A stretch of 64,000 nucleotides of DNA from Eucommia ulmoides. Taxonomy: Eukaryota > Streptophyta > Magnoliopsida > Garryales > Eucommiaceae. How positions within the stretch are numbered: position 1 is the first letter of the stretch; every line of letters begins with the position of its first letter. Shown here piece after piece: positions 32,480-44,747 of the stretch. The DNA lies in assembly GCA_016647705.1 (NCBI GenBank), contig CM028339.1, positions 21,254,803 through 21,318,802 of the forward strand. Direction: 5' to 3'. The notes beneath the pieces were generated by a model. That model ran no database searches. It saw only the letters and a list, made by a program, of their open reading frames with translations, and had not been told where the DNA came from. The position numbers were made by a program, and so were the translations under genes.

Positions 32480-34557
32480 TGTCGAGATGAGACAGTTACG
32501 GTCAAGAGCAACAGGTTTGAGTTAGGGGAGTGAAATCCTACCTCCAATAGACATAGGAACACGCATGGAAGCTTCAAGTGGAGTCTTTGCCGTTTCCCCC
32601 CCCCCCCCGAGGTGTATACTACGGATACGAGAATTGACGTGTTAACAGAAAAGATTGCTTCAATGGAGGAAATATTGATGAGGATGTCCCAACAGATTGT
32701 TAGGAATGCTCAGTAGTCTCCTCCTATTAATAATGGTTTTGGAGAACAAGTAGAGTCGCTAGAATCCTTGGACCCATCGCAAGGAGGACGAGTTGATCAG
32801 AAGGATATAAGTAACTACCCAGGCGAGGGGTGATTACTCACATAAAATGAAACAACAGATTCTCACCAATGACGTGGTGTTCTAGAGGACAGAGACATGC
32901 CATTAGATGAGCTGGACACATTGCTAAAGGGAATCGAGATACCATTCACCTCGGACATCCTAGAAGCGCCGCTGCCAGACAAGTTTAGCCCGACCAAGTT
33001 TGAGAAGTATGATGGCAAGACGGACTTGATATACCACATCTACTAGTTCAGGCATCTGATGGCACTCTATGGAGTATGTAATTCTCTGCTTTGCAGAGCT
33101 TTTGTGATGACCTTGAAAGGGTTAGCCCTAGAGTGGTTACACACATTACCACCTAACTCAATTTCATCATTTACGGACTTTTGGAAGTAGTTCATTGGTC
33201 GGTTTATCACATGTCAAAGGTTGATGAAAGGCGCTGACTACCTGTTAGCTTTGCGACAGGAAAATAAGAAATCTTTACTTTAATACATGAATCGCTTTAA
33301 CGAGGAATTAACTTGTATTGAGAGTTGTGACTCAAACCTCATTATAAATGCATTTACCTCATGATTACGACAAGCCCGATTCCAAGATTCACTGATGAAG
33401 CACACTACAAAGACTATGACTGAACTGATGGAGAGGGCAAAACCTTATATAAAACTGGAAGACGTCAGGTACGCGTGTGAAGACAAAATACCAACAAAAG
33501 ATAATTCCATAGCCAACGAAACAGACTATTAAAGAACAGAGGGTAGTGCCTCGGACAAGCAGAAAGAACGTCCCAGAAACTCACCGACAAAAATAGGGGC
33601 ACACCAGGGGACAAACCTCCCATTATAGATGCCAATCTCTAGAATACTTCATGAGATTAGATCATCTGTGGCCATGTAGTGGCCTTCTAAAATCCCAATG
33701 AAATTTAACAGGAAGAATAAAGATAAATACTGTGAGTTCCATAAAGACCATGTACATGAAACTGACGACTGTTGGGAGCTTCAAAAGGATATTAAGCAGT
33801 TGATCGATATGGGCCGATTATGTGGATATTTACAGGAACAGATAATGGAAAAGAAGCAGCCGAGAAGCGAAGCTCGCCCAGAGAATCGCAATAAAGAAAG
33901 AAAGAATGATGACTCGAGCAGCACTCGTAGGGTTACCTACATGATAAATGCAGTTAGTATCTTTACTAGAAAGACGAACCGTGAGTAACATAAGAGAGTT
34001 TGTGAGGTAGTAGAGGAACGACACTATGGTCAAGTAATGGCTTTGACAAATAGAACTGCACCAGTAATCACGTTCAATAACCAGGACTGTAGGGGCGTAG
34101 CTTATCCCCATGATGACGCCTTAGTAATACCACTCTAGTTCTCTAGCTTTGAGGTGAAGAGAATCTCGATTGACACCGGTAGTTCTGCCAACATTATTTT
34201 TATTAACACACTCAATCATATGGGTGTTCCCAGCTCATTGGGTCAACCCAAATAGTGATGGAAGGTTTTAATGGAGACTTGAGCTCTCCAAAGGGGAATA
34301 TTACCTTATCCGTTAAAACAAACAAAGATGAGGGCGGATTAACCAAGGCCACAGAGTTTATGGTAATAGATTCTATGTCTCTATACAATCCTATCTTGGG
34401 ACGATCTTGGCTCTATACAATGGGAGCTGTGGCATCAACACTTCATCAATGTATCAAGTACATAAATGATGATAGGGTGGCTGTCATTCAAGGAGACCAG
34501 GTTGTATTTAGGCAATGTTTTGCGATAGTTATGAAGGAAAAAATGGCTATCCAATAG
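32480..34557 (+). pseudogene. Tat/Retand gag and protease remnant
   Basis: Three recognisable blocks in order. First, at about 32900-33540, a retrotransposon gag domain (LPDKFSPTKFEKYDG, then LALEWLHTLPPNSISSF) with several in-frame stops. Second, at 33698-33988, the zinc-knuckle region (YCEFHKDHVHETDDCWELQ), typical of Tat/Retand gag. Third, at about 34150-34557, an aspartic protease with active-site Asp-Thr-Gly at 34172-34180 (SIDTGSSANIIF) and the downstream pattern YNPILGRSWLY and ST.HQC.K. RT, RNase H and integrase are missing. A 13-C run at 32596-32608 breaks the 5' part. Confidence 0.8.
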
Positions 34558-34879
34558 AAATCAAAGCAGGAGCTCGGGGTAGCTCAAATCAACAGCCCAG
34601 ATCAAGGGAAAAAGATCATTAGAACTTACACTAGTAGGCTAGATCAGAAACATGAGTTTGGCAGAACTAGAATCAGCAGTCCAGCTCAGGACTTTGCTTT
34701 ACTTTAAAGATTTTGTGTGAGTTTCCTATTTTTTGTTTTGTAACTTTACTCTAAAAGATTTTAAAGAAGAATTGTTTGCTATTTTGATCATCAACGATTA
34801 GCAAAGTTACTTATTTCATAAAGGAGTTTCAATAATGATCACCCTTTTGCTTAAGAAAATAAGTTTAGTTTGTCAGACA
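34558..34879. other. spacer after Tat protease
   Basis: Non-coding sequence leading into the minisatellite. It marks where the polymerase region has been deleted. Nothing further recognised. Confidence 0.4.
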
Positions 34880-35165
34880 AACTGAGCTATTTAGATCAGT
34901 TCGTGCATAAATCGAGCTGCTTAGTTCATTTCGTGCCTAAATCGTGCACTAACCAAGCTACTTAGATTAGTTCGTGCATTAATTGAGCTGCTTAGATAAG
35001 TTATTGCCTAAATCGTGCTGCTTAGATCAGTTTATACATAAACCGAGCTGCTTAGATCAGTTCGTGCATTAATCGATCTGCTACGATTAGTTTGCCAAAC
35101 TTAGCCGAGCTGTAAAGATCAGTTCGTCAAAATTAACCGAGCTGCTCAGATCAGTTTGTTCAGAA
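34880..35165. repeat. about 31-bp minisatellite in the Tat element
   Basis: About nine imperfect units around GAGCTGCTTAGATCAG plus TTCGTGCATAAATC. Minisatellites in the untranslated 3' region are common in Tat/Ogre elements. Confidence 0.75.
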
Positions 35166-35329
35166 AATCCTTGGTTGTAAATCACCAAATCTCAAATCTT
35201 ACACCAAGATGCTCATAAAGGAGCCAAGCTATTTTAAACAATTTATCCAAGAATTGATTGGTGACAAATCATAACATGTAATCCATAAAATGTTTATTAT
35301 TTAAACTTGTTATGGAGGAGGGTAGGAGG

Positions 35330-35690
35330 AATATGAATGTACTAATTTTCTAAATGTTGGAGGATTTACCCTCATTACCCTCATTCTAAATGTTGGAGGA
35401 TTTACCCTGATTAGCCTCATTGATTCATACCTCTTCCATTCTTAAACATTACATTTGAGAATTTAATACTCAATATGTGGACAACTAATGTTCCATATCT
35501 ATTCCATTCTGGTATGAGCATTACTTTGGAAATGTTTAAGGATTTACTCCATTCATTCAAACCTCATTTACTCTTAAACGCTATGCTTGTGAGTTTAATA
35601 ATCAATATGTGGACAACCAATGTTCTATATCTATATCCTATTTCAGTGTGAGTATTACTTTGGAATTTCATTTAACACAGGACATATGAA
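35330..35690. repeat. tandem duplications (36-bp and about 140-bp)
   Basis: The phrase CTAAATGTTGGAGGATTTAC occurs twice in succession near 35353-35405. A longer unit containing CAATATGTGGACAAC and the GAGYATTACTTTGGAA end occurs at about 35430-35535 and again at about 35560-35665. Confidence 0.65.
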
Positions 35691-35699
35691 ATCCAATAT

Positions 35700-36870
35700 T
35701 TTTTTTATACACAACGGATACATCAGTACTACCTAAAAAAGAAGAAAGTATTGAACTTATCACTTCTTACCACGGAGTTAATATAGATCTGAAGGTGCAC
35801 TATATCTTTTATCCAACATAAATCAGATTTTACCATCATAGGAATCATTCCAATGAGCATTTCGTATTTGATGGAGCTATTGTAAGAGCTTATTTGGTAA
35901 CTAATAAGCCCGTACTGTTCAAAAATACTCTTGAGACTTTTTTATATATAAAAAAATAACAAAATCTAAAGAAGTCTAAAACTTCTTCTTCGATTAAATC
36001 AGGGCTGAAAGGGTTGGAGCTAATCCGATTCAAGAGAAGGCACATGACTTAAGTCCTCAGAATCTGAGTTCGAATGCTAGAATCATGTTATTCGTACCAG
36101 TTTAATGCTCGAACCAAAGAGCATATCTTCTCATTCTTCTCTTCGTTCTTCTCCGAGAGCTTGTCCTTCTTTGTCTTTAACATGCCACTGTAGGTTTTAT
36201 GGAGATGAACTTAGATCCGCAGCTCATTGATCTCTTAATTTGCCAGCTTCAGATGACTGCGAAGTTCGTGGAGTTAGAATATTGCGCACAAATAGGCAGT
36301 ATCAAAAGAGACAAAGATGGCATAGGTATCTTCGATAGCATGAAGTTGTGGATGCTCTTCGTCGAGAGTTTTGGCTATCATCACGAGTTCTCGAAAGCAT
36401 TGCCCTAGTCGTACCTCTTTCTTCCTCTCAGCTTGAATAGTGTCGAAGATATATGATGTTGATGATAAAAAGTCCATAGCTAATATGAAGCAAAAGAAAA
36501 TAGAAGGAAGAAAAGAAAAAAATACTACTAGAAGAGAAAAAAGTGTGAAGAAATCTCAAGAAGGTTTGGCTTTAAATATCCAAACCGACGTTCATAAAAT
36601 AACAAAAAAGACGAAATCAAATTATCAAAATACTTATGACATCAGAAACAAAATGACAACAATGAATATCGAAGGGAAAAATAACAGTTTCCAAGACTAA
36701 ATACGGTGAATGTTTAAAGCTAGTTATAATTAAAGTGTCATCATTACAAAACTGATAAATATAGAATTTGAAAAGATGGTTAACTAGTCAAACAATACTC
36801 GGTTGGTCTGTACTGTATAACAGAGGCATGATATGAAGTTCAGCAACCACCAATGTTGATCCGTTGAGCA
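35700..36870 (-). other. Tat 3' region, weak antisense coding remnants
   Basis: A minus-strand frame at 36274-36477 (EHPQLHAIEDT, coiled-coil-like) and a lysine-rich plus frame at 36440-36700 are the only open stretches. They may belong to the antisense ORF of the Tat element, whose other part is at 44748-46215. Neither has a recognised domain. Confidence 0.3.
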
Positions 36871-37135
36871 GAGGTAGAGCTTGGTCAGAAGCAAGCTAAG
36901 CTTGATCTGAGTTGAGCTGAGCTTGATTGGAGTAAGGCTTATCTTAATTAGAGATAAGCTGAACTTGGTCATAAGTGAGCTGATTTTGATTGAAGTTGAG
37001 TAGATATTGTTCAGAAATAGGATGAACTTGGTCAGAGGTGAGGGGAGCTTGGTCAGAGGTGAGTTGAGTTTGGTCAAAATTCAGCTAGACTTGGTCATAG
37101 TTATTCCGAGTTTGATCAGTGAAAGGCTGATCTGG
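36870..37135. repeat. about 21-bp minisatellite (GAGCTTGGTCAGAGGTGAG)
   Basis: Roughly twelve degenerate copies of a 21-bp unit such as GAGCTTGGTCAGAGGTGAG. Read on the minus strand it gives a 7-residue repeat of TKLxxPL type, which explains the 97-codon frame there. Confidence 0.75.
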
Positions 37136-37206
37136 AGGAAGAGGTTAATTTGTTGCACCAACACCTAAGAGCTCTGCACTTGGCAGCTCTGCCGAAGTAG
37201 AGTAGG

Positions 37207-38453
37207 TGGTAGGTATGCGAAATGTGCATGCCTACTTATGCTCGCAAGTATATGAGATCTAAAGTTTTAATATAGTGGATCTTGAAGATCGGATACCTAA
37301 ACTCCGCCACCTCTTCCGAATGTAAGATGAGGGAATACGCGACTTTGTGTTGACAAAGAGATCCCCCTCAATGTCTTAACGACTCTAGGCTACACGAGTC
37401 TTGACCCAACGTCATTGATTGCATACTAACTAATGCCTTCTTGGGTCGTTAGGTCGTAACGATGTGCTTACCCTAGTCCGAATCCAGGGTTACCTCTCTT
37501 GAGTGTCAAACCCTAGATTCTCAAATCCAACCCTAATACCATTACAAGCATATTTAGATTGTCATCAAATGATAAACACAATCAGACTTAAAAGCAACAA
37601 CCGTTAAAGAAACATATATTAAACCAAACGAGTATTTACACAACTACACCTTTCCCTAACTAATCTCTAAATTACACTAACATGTTCTTAACCAATACAA
37701 CATTAAATCAAGATGAGATCATCAATATTAACAATAAACATTAAATACAAAGATGGAAACACGGGAAGAAAATCCAAATCTCAAAGTGGAGTAGTCCACT
37801 TTCGCCAAAGAACAATCCTCCCGAGCTTCCTCTTCTCCGTTGATGAACATCCTCTTCTAGCTCTTCAAGGATTGGCCAAGAACACCTCCTAAACTAATAT
37901 AATCTACTTCCTAAATTACCTAAACCTAACTAAGGTGAAAGAGAGCTCTCCAAAATATCAACCGGAGCCTCCTCTCACGTCTAAGGCTCTTTAAGGTTTG
38001 GTGGAAAAAGGGGTTAAAAGGAGGGATTTGGAAAATATCTTCAAAATATCTAAAAATATATATTTTTATGCAGAGTGTCACCACCTAAGCGGTGGTTCAC
38101 CGCTTAGGTGGTGGTTTTAAGTCGGTTAAGCTTCTGTCGGTAACTTCGCTTAGGCGGTAGCTGCTGGCATAACAATCTGTTGTTTTCTCACCTAGGCGGT
38201 GGTTTAGCCCTTCAACACTCCAACATTCTGCCTCTTTTCCACCTAGGTGGTGGAACTTCCGCCTAGGCGGTGGTCTTCATTCACCGAAACCCTGTTTTGC
38301 ATATTTTCTTCACCGTTTTCACTTGTTTATCGCCTTTTGACGTCCCTTCACCTGTTTTACATTAAAATAAACTAAAACACAATTAAATATAACTACAACG
38401 CTTGAAAATTAACAAATTCAGTTTAGAAATAGATAGGTTTTCCACACCTATGA
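37207..38453 (-). mobile_element. 3' LTR of element D
   Basis: Plus coordinates TGGTAGGTATGCG to CACACCTATGA. It lacks about 250 bp present in the other LTR (43028-43260). It carries near-palindromes such as CACCTAAGCGGTGG (38082), CACCGCTTAGGTGGTGG (38098), CCACCTAGGTGGTGG (38239) and CCGCCTAGGCGGTGG (38259). Confidence 0.75.
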
Positions 38454-38475
38454 ACACCCCCAAACTTAGAATTTT
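38454..38475 (-). other. polypurine tract of element D
   Basis: The minus strand reads CTAAGTTTGGGGGTGT directly before the LTR start, the same sequence that ends the interior of the Athila-type copy C at 55167. Confidence 0.7.
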
Positions 38476-40360
38476 GCTAGTCCTCGAGCAAAACACTAAC
38501 ACTAAACTAAACTAACTAACGAACTAACCAACTAAAAAATGAAAAATTAAACTAACACGAAAGAAGTATATGCATGTGAATATAAAGTTCAATCGAAATG
38601 ACCAATTTGTTCCTCCCTCAACATCCCTAAATCGGATCAAGTTCGGGAAGTAACCCACACCATGTGGTGTTCTAGAATTTCAACGATCAATATCAATAAA
38701 AACCATTCTAGATCCATTTGAAGTGTGTGTGTGAGAACTCAAATGTATAACTAGTCAAATACCGGATTCGATTATTCAATCGTTAAGCTCATAACTTAAA
38801 CCGTTGAAGGATTCAGGCAAACCATAAGCTTGATTGGAGTCTACTATCCACTAATGTAGGCTCGGATATTCACAGAAATCAATAGGGCTTGGTTTGGCTT
38901 TGGAGAACGACCACGGGTATCACTGAAATAAAAATAGCAAATCGATTTAATTGAACGATACCCGGGGTAAAATCACTTGTCGCTATCCTCTCTCATGACC
39001 CCCCCACACATTTAAAGTACAACTCTGAATAAGAAATGAAGATCCATGTATTCACTTGTCGAAAGAGAAGAAAATGAAAACTATATTCACATTCTTTTTT
39101 TTTTTTTTTACAACACATTCCTAAATTAATTCGAATTATTACAGTTTTAAGAGAGTGCAAAAAGAAGTTAGAGAAACACACCCCCAAACTTATTCGAATT
39201 TATAAAATTTTAGGAATATGTAAAAAGAAATGATAGAAACACCCCCCAAACTCATTTTAGGAGCGTGCAAAAAGAAAAACAAAAGTGACAAGTGAATACA
39301 CTAATACCGAATCAATAAAAATTTATCAGAAACCCAACCGCTCACTTGATTTCACTAAATTTTAAAAATTAGGCTTAGCGACATTGGGTTCGGAAAAATT
39401 TAATTGAAAGGAGTATTTGAATGTTTTCAGAATCTGATTACGTTATCGACTTCGACAGGGGAAATAAGGAATGAAAATTTTCAGGTTAGCTACAACGGTT
39501 CAAGTGAAAAATTGACGGCCTAAATCACGTCTCCAGAATTACCTCACCTAGGATTCCGCCTCAAGTTTTCCCCAAATCAAGTTCTAATTTCCTCATTTTC
39601 TATTATGAGCTAAATATCGAATAATCAACGTCTAATCGTTCAGATAATTATACATTGAGTTCAAATGTCGTGCAATTTTTGGATCGAGATAATTTTTACC
39701 TAATCGATATGTTAAGCACACAAAATACACAAGGAAGGTATTACACCCCGACCTCAATATGCAATTTGGGGATAATTCTCATCATCGGGTCTTGGCCCAA
39801 ATGAACTCACATCTAAACATGCAAACACAACTTTATACATACACAAATCTAAACTAAATTTAATACTAACATACACAAATTAATCTACCACTACTCATGC
39901 AAAAACAAAAATTAAACTAAACTAAACTAAAAATTTAAAAACTAAAACATTTATAATGAAATACATACATAAACATAGACATAAGAAATTTTACATTATG
40001 TTCAAAAAATTATAATTGTTCATCATTTTCTACAAAAAAAAATCAAAATGGATGAATATCCACTAAACTATCATCTATTCCATACCATTCAGGCCTGAAC
40101 ATGGCAGTGTTCCAACATCAGCGAACCCAATTAACATATAGCATGCTTGCAAACAAAATGGGTTGAACACATACCTAGAGAATAAGACTTATTCCCTACT
40201 GTTCACCTGAAGACGAATCATTACCATCATCACTTTAGGAAGGAGAGTGTGGTCTCTGGAGTAGATGTGGCGGCACAGATGGCATCGGAGGGTAATCGTC
40301 CATCTCAAGGCCAAGACCATCCCAAATCTTCCATTGGACTCGATCTTGTTGCCTCGAAAA
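38476..40360 (-). other. non-coding 3' interior of element D
   Basis: Matches the interior of copy C (about 53640-55160) in reverse, for example CACCATGTGGTGTTCTAGAA at 38658, TTTTGCTAGTCCTCGAGCA at 38472 and the AAGAGAGTGCAAAAAG area. The shared non-coding block in two copies shows it is part of the family and not host DNA. Confidence 0.6.
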
Positions 40361-41338
40361 TTAGTCCAGGAAAGAAGCGATCTCATATTGGTTTTGGAGG
40401 ACGGTCTGAAGCTTGTTATTTATCCTCTCTTGGGAGTTTTCATCTCGGGCTCTAGAAGGTCCTGCCGTCTCGTCTGCTTGTTCTTCCCCTTCCTTAGGCT
40501 CAGGCTCGACTGCTTTTTGTGCCCCAGTCTTCTACAACCAGTTTATCGCTGATAGATTAAGTGGAGCGATAGGGTTGTACATGCTTTCCCCGGACACCGT
40601 CACGTCAGCTAATAAAAAAATATGGGTCAATAGTGACAGAAACGAGAGCCCAGCCTTTACCGTCTTCGTAGCATGTATGATCGATGAATAGATCAGAAAT
40701 TCAATGTTGATTGGTTGCCCGATTTGAATTTTATAGATCAAAAAGGCCCTGTCCTTTGAGATGTCTGACAGATGTGACGTCAGTAGGAGGCTTCTGCAAA
40801 TGAAGTGGTGCCAGATTTTTGGAATTAGCTTGAGGTATTTCACCGAAAAGGTAGCGACGTTCGGCTCTTGGTGTTTCCACTTTACTTCGCCAGATGTGAT
40901 CTTTTGAATGACCCTATGCAAAGTAGGGTCTTGGTTTTCAAGGGACTCTGATGCCGACAGTCCAAAGAGATGATTGATAAAGTCAAGGCTAAAGATGATA
41001 GGTTGATTTCGAACCCTTGTTTGGTCGTCAATGGCCTCTGTAGCATTAGCATAAAACTCTTTGACCAAATCAATTTCATCTGGGCGTGGCGATTTACAGA
41101 ATTGCTCCCAGTGGCGACTTCGGATTTCATTTTGAAATTCCACTGGGAGACCTTTAATTGGACCGAAACCCCATTGACGTATGCAGGCACGAAATTTTTC
41201 GTGTTCTTTGAAGTGCTCCTCTGCTTGTTTTGATACAAAATGGGTGGCATCGTAGTTAACGTCGGTCGGCACCCCAGGGTGTGAACTTGACCCTTCTCCT
41301 CTGGCCCTCTTCTTTGCTACTCTTTTCGGTATTTCCTA
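40361..41338 (-). CDS. plant transposon-type protein in element D, with one stop
   Basis: A minus-strand frame of 246 codons ends with TAG at 40532 and continues in the same frame for 57 codons (KTGAQKAVEPEPKEGEEQ, then a Gln/Asn/Leu-rich coil) to TAA near 40361. The main part shows HFKEHEKFRACIRQWGF, SRHWEQFCKSP, VKEFYANA, IIFSLDFINHLFGL and IPKIWHHFICRSLL, the pattern of the family annotated in plants as putative plant transposon protein, found in Athila/Tat-type elements. The function is not established. The frame is open upstream of the usual start to about 41338, where TTGTGATTGTAG looks like a 3' splice site; a matching donor (CAA/GTAAGT) lies near 41691. The upstream exon has no ATG in frame. 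It occupies the gag position of the element, in the sense orientation. Low stop density compared with all other TE frames here suggests recent constraint. Confidence 0.6.
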
Positions 41339-41691
41339 CAATCACAATCACAAAATCCCAATACAACCTTATCATATATGAACAATTGAAAAATATAAAC
41401 CTCCCTAATCACTTTGTCAAGAACACATACATCCCAAAACGAACACCCATTTGAATTTTTCAAACAAATTTCACAAATGTGACATCCTATATTAGTTCAC
41501 ACACTCAACCAATCCAATTAAACATGTTTATCACCAACAATCAAACCAAAAACCCATGGAACTTCGCAATCACGAAAATAGGGTTAAGGGGTTTTGGGAA
41601 AATTTCAAAATCCAATGATTTATTTGATATAATCATGCAAACCGACCAATAATTTCAACAACTAGACTAAATGTAATGTAAAAGGAACTTA

Positions 41692-42917
41692 CTTGTTGAG
41701 AATCAATGGTCTAATCGAAAGAGAATGAAGAAATCGCACCTTTTACGCAAAACCCTAAATTTTTGGAAATAGGGGTGGAGATCCGATTCTTGGAGGTTGA
41801 ATCGTGATGGAAATGACTACTTTTGGTAATGTAAGGATGATTTTTGAATATTGGAACGGTTTGGGAGTGAGGTTTTAGAGAGAAGGTGGAGGATTTTGGG
41901 GAGGGAACCTTGCGATTTCAATTTTGAACGAACGGGCTCTTTTTAACTGCAGAAGGTCCACCACTTCCGCTTAAGCGGTGGAGTCCTTTTATTTAAAATC
42001 AAACCTTTTAACGAAATTCCTCCTAGGCGGTGGTTTGTCTGCCTAAGTGAATTTACATCAGTGTGAAAATATTTTGTTCTGCTGCTAATCCGCCTAGGCG
42101 GTGGAGCATATTTTGAAAATTTGGTGTATCCTGTATTTTTACTGCCTAAGCGGTGGGCCATTTTTGCTGAAAAACACTCACTCTGTATTTTTACCGCCTA
42201 AGCAGTGGGCCTGTAGCTCCTACTTTCATGTTTTTCTTAAATTTTCAAAATATGACTCCACCCCATACGTTTTCACTTCGTTTGTTTAATGTTTTTAAAC
42301 TTAAAATACGTCCCCAAGCGTCCATACTCCTAAATTCACTTCCGAACACATTCCGAAGTCATGCCGGCTTCCAAAAAGAATAAATAATCAAATAAATAGT
42401 AACAAAAATTGGGTAATTTGATACCCTAAGTTTCATTTAAAAAAAATAAAAATAGCGCTTGAGTTATCGTCCCCAACTGGACTTTTGTGTCACTAATTAT
42501 TTTTCACCAAAATTCCCCATAGACAAAGAAGTTGGGTTCAAATGCTCAGTCGGATCAAGATCATGACTTGAAGTCGGCTTCTCCTCTCAGTCCTTAACAT
42601 TTTCAATAAGCTCAATCTCGGGATTGAGAATTAAGAATTCCAATCTTCTTCATCGTTTCTCGCACTGCTTGATCTCATTAACACAATGAAACAAAAATAA
42701 AAATTAAAAACAAAACAAAAATAAATGTCAGGATTAACACTCAACCACTTAGTCTCAATATAAACTTAGAATTCACACTAATCCCACGTCAATAGCGCCA
42801 AAAACTTGGTGTGTTGATGGAACTAGGATACGATACATTTGATTTTCCTATTTAAAACTTAATTTCTGAGCCATTACCGCGTTTCTTTTGCAATATTCAA
42901 TTAAAATTCAAACTAAT
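41692..42917 (-). other. 5' leader of element D
   Basis: Between PBS and ORF. It contains five near-palindromes of the CCGCCTAGGCGGTGG type (41965-42205), like those in the LTRs. Nothing coding recognised. Confidence 0.5.
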
Positions 42918-42934
42918 CCCCCACAACGGCGCCA
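42918..42934 (-). other. primer binding site, tRNA-Asp-like
   Basis: The minus strand reads TGGCGCCGTTGTGGGGG, close to the tRNA-Asp site TGGCGCCGTTGCCGGGGA seen in copy C, and lies six bases from the LTR end at 42941. Confidence 0.8.
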
Positions 42935-42940
42935 AAAACT

Positions 42941-44421
42941 TGGTAGGTGCGCGAAATGTGCACGCCTACTTACGCTTGCAAGTATACGAGGTCTAAAGTT
43001 TTAATATAGTGGATATTGAAGATCAGATATCCTTCCCACAGAGAAGAGTGTGAATAATTGAATTAAATACCGCAATTGACGTAGTCTTATGTTATCCTGA
43101 CGATGAAAGACATGAATTGAAATTAAACTAAGCTAAACTAAAATTAGTGAGTTAATCCTAATTAGGTTGATTAATTAGGAATTGATTTTGTTCACTTAAT
43201 ACACGTTTGATTTCGTTCAGTTAACAATAATGGAGTTTAGGTATCTGACAATCTCGGTTCGTAAACTCCTCCGCCACCTCTTCCGAGTATAAGACGAGGG
43301 AATACGCGACTTCGTGTCGACAAAGAGGTCCCCCTCAATTTCTTAATGACTCTAGGCCACGTGAGTCTTGACCCAATGTCATCGATTGCACACTAACTAA
43401 CGCCCTCCCGGGTCGTTAGGTCGTAACGATGTGTTTACCCTAGTCCGAATCCAGGGTTACCTCTCCCAAGTGTCAAACCCTAGATTCTCAAATCCAACCC
43501 TAATACCATTACAATCATATTAATATAGTTATCAAATGATAAACACAATCAGACTTAAAAGCAACAACCGTTAAAGAAACATCTATTAAACCAAACGAGT
43601 ATTTACACAACTACACCTTTCCCTAACTAATCTCTAAATTACACTAACATGTTCTTAACCAATACAACATTAAATCAAGAGGAGATCATAAATATTAACA
43701 ATAAACATTAAATACAAATATGGAAACAAGGGAAGGAAAGCCAAATCTCAAAGTGGAGTAGTCCACTTTCGCCAAAGAACAATCCTCCCGAGTTCCCTCT
43801 TCTCCGTTGATGAACATCCTCTTCGAGCTCTTCAAGGATTAGCCAAGAACACCTCCTAAACTAATCTAATCTACTTCCTAAATTACCTAAACCTAACTAA
43901 GGTGAAAGAGAGCTCTCCAAAATGTCAACTGGAGCATCCTCTCACGTCTAAAGCTTTTTAAGGTTTGGTGGAGAAAGGGGTTAAAAGGAGGGATTTGGAA
44001 AATATTTTCAAAATATCTAAAAATATATATTTCTGTGCAGAGTGTCACCGCCTAAGCGGTGGTTCACCACTTAGGCGGTGGCTTTAAGTCGGTTAAGCTT
44101 CTGTCGGTAACTTTACCTAGGCGATGGTTTTTCTGCCTATGCGGTGGCTGTTGGCATAACAATCTGTTGTTTTCTCACCTAGGTGGTGGTTTAACCTTTC
44201 AGCACTCCAACATTCTGCCTCTTTTTCGCCTAGGCAATGGTCTTCATTCACCGAAACCCTATTTTGCACATTTTGTTCACCGTTTCTCTACCGTTTTCAT
44301 TTGTTTATCGCCCTTTGACGTCCCTTCACCTGTTTTACACTAAAACAAACTAAAATACAATTAAATATAACTAAAACTCTTAAAAACTAACAAATTCGGT
44401 TTAGAAATAGATAGGTTTTTC
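42941..44421 (-). mobile_element. 5' LTR of element D
   Basis: Plus coordinates TGGTAGGTGCGCG to AGGTTTTTCA, where the family sequence breaks off. Compared with 37207-38453 it keeps an extra segment of about 250 bp and is otherwise closely similar. Near-palindromes at 44047 (CACCGCCTAAGCGGTGG), 44066, 44115, 44133, 44176 and 44228. Confidence 0.75.
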
Positions 44422-44747
44422 ATTAATTAAGGACTGATTACTACTTTGGAAAAACTCACACTGAGCACGAGCAATTTTCAGATTGGTCTTAGACTGTTCT
44501 TTTGAAGACCTCTTTAGTGCTAGTTCAGTTTTAAGGAAAACCTTCTTTTCCTATAGAGTTCGGAGATCTTCTTCTAGCAGAAAAGATTCATCAGTTGGTG
44601 CAGAACCTGGGTGTCCAGTTCAATTGTATTATCTAAACTTCCACCCAAGGCAGAGGACAGGCGGATACTCTATAATATGACTAAATTTGTTCAGAATATC
44701 ATTCAACACATCAAATAAATTAGAATAGATAAATTTAATAATGAAGA
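44422..44747. other. Tat 3' region, right part, no gene
   Basis: Continues the Tat/Retand element after element D. No recognised feature apart from likely upstream continuation of the antisense frame. Confidence 0.35.

Larger units (their letters stand above)
37207..44421 (-). mobile_element. Athila-type element in minus orientation (element D), non-autonomous
   Basis: The 5' LTR is at 42941-44421 and the 3' LTR at 37207-38453, with the PBS next to 42941 and a polypurine tract next to 38453. The LTRs share CACCTCTTCCGARTRTAAGA, CCCCCTCAATNTCTTAA, CGACTCTAGG and other blocks with the Athila-type LTRs A, B and C in reverse. The 4.5-kb interior carries one gag-position ORF (40532-41338) and no recognisable protease, RT or integrase. 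The right LTR is cut at 44421, before the family end, so no target duplication can be read. It lies within the Tat/Retand element. Confidence 0.75.

Noticed and set aside
34880..35165. CRISPR-like regular repeat
   Set aside because: Units are directly abutting and degenerate without unique spacers, and the genome is a plant; it is a minisatellite.
36000..36100. Possible third tRNA-like SINE (GAGTTCGAATGC as B box)
   Set aside because: The A box is poor and no A-tail or target duplication is visible.
40249..40691. Plus-strand frames of 68-95 codons
   Set aside because: Antisense shadows of the plant transposon ORF on the minus strand.
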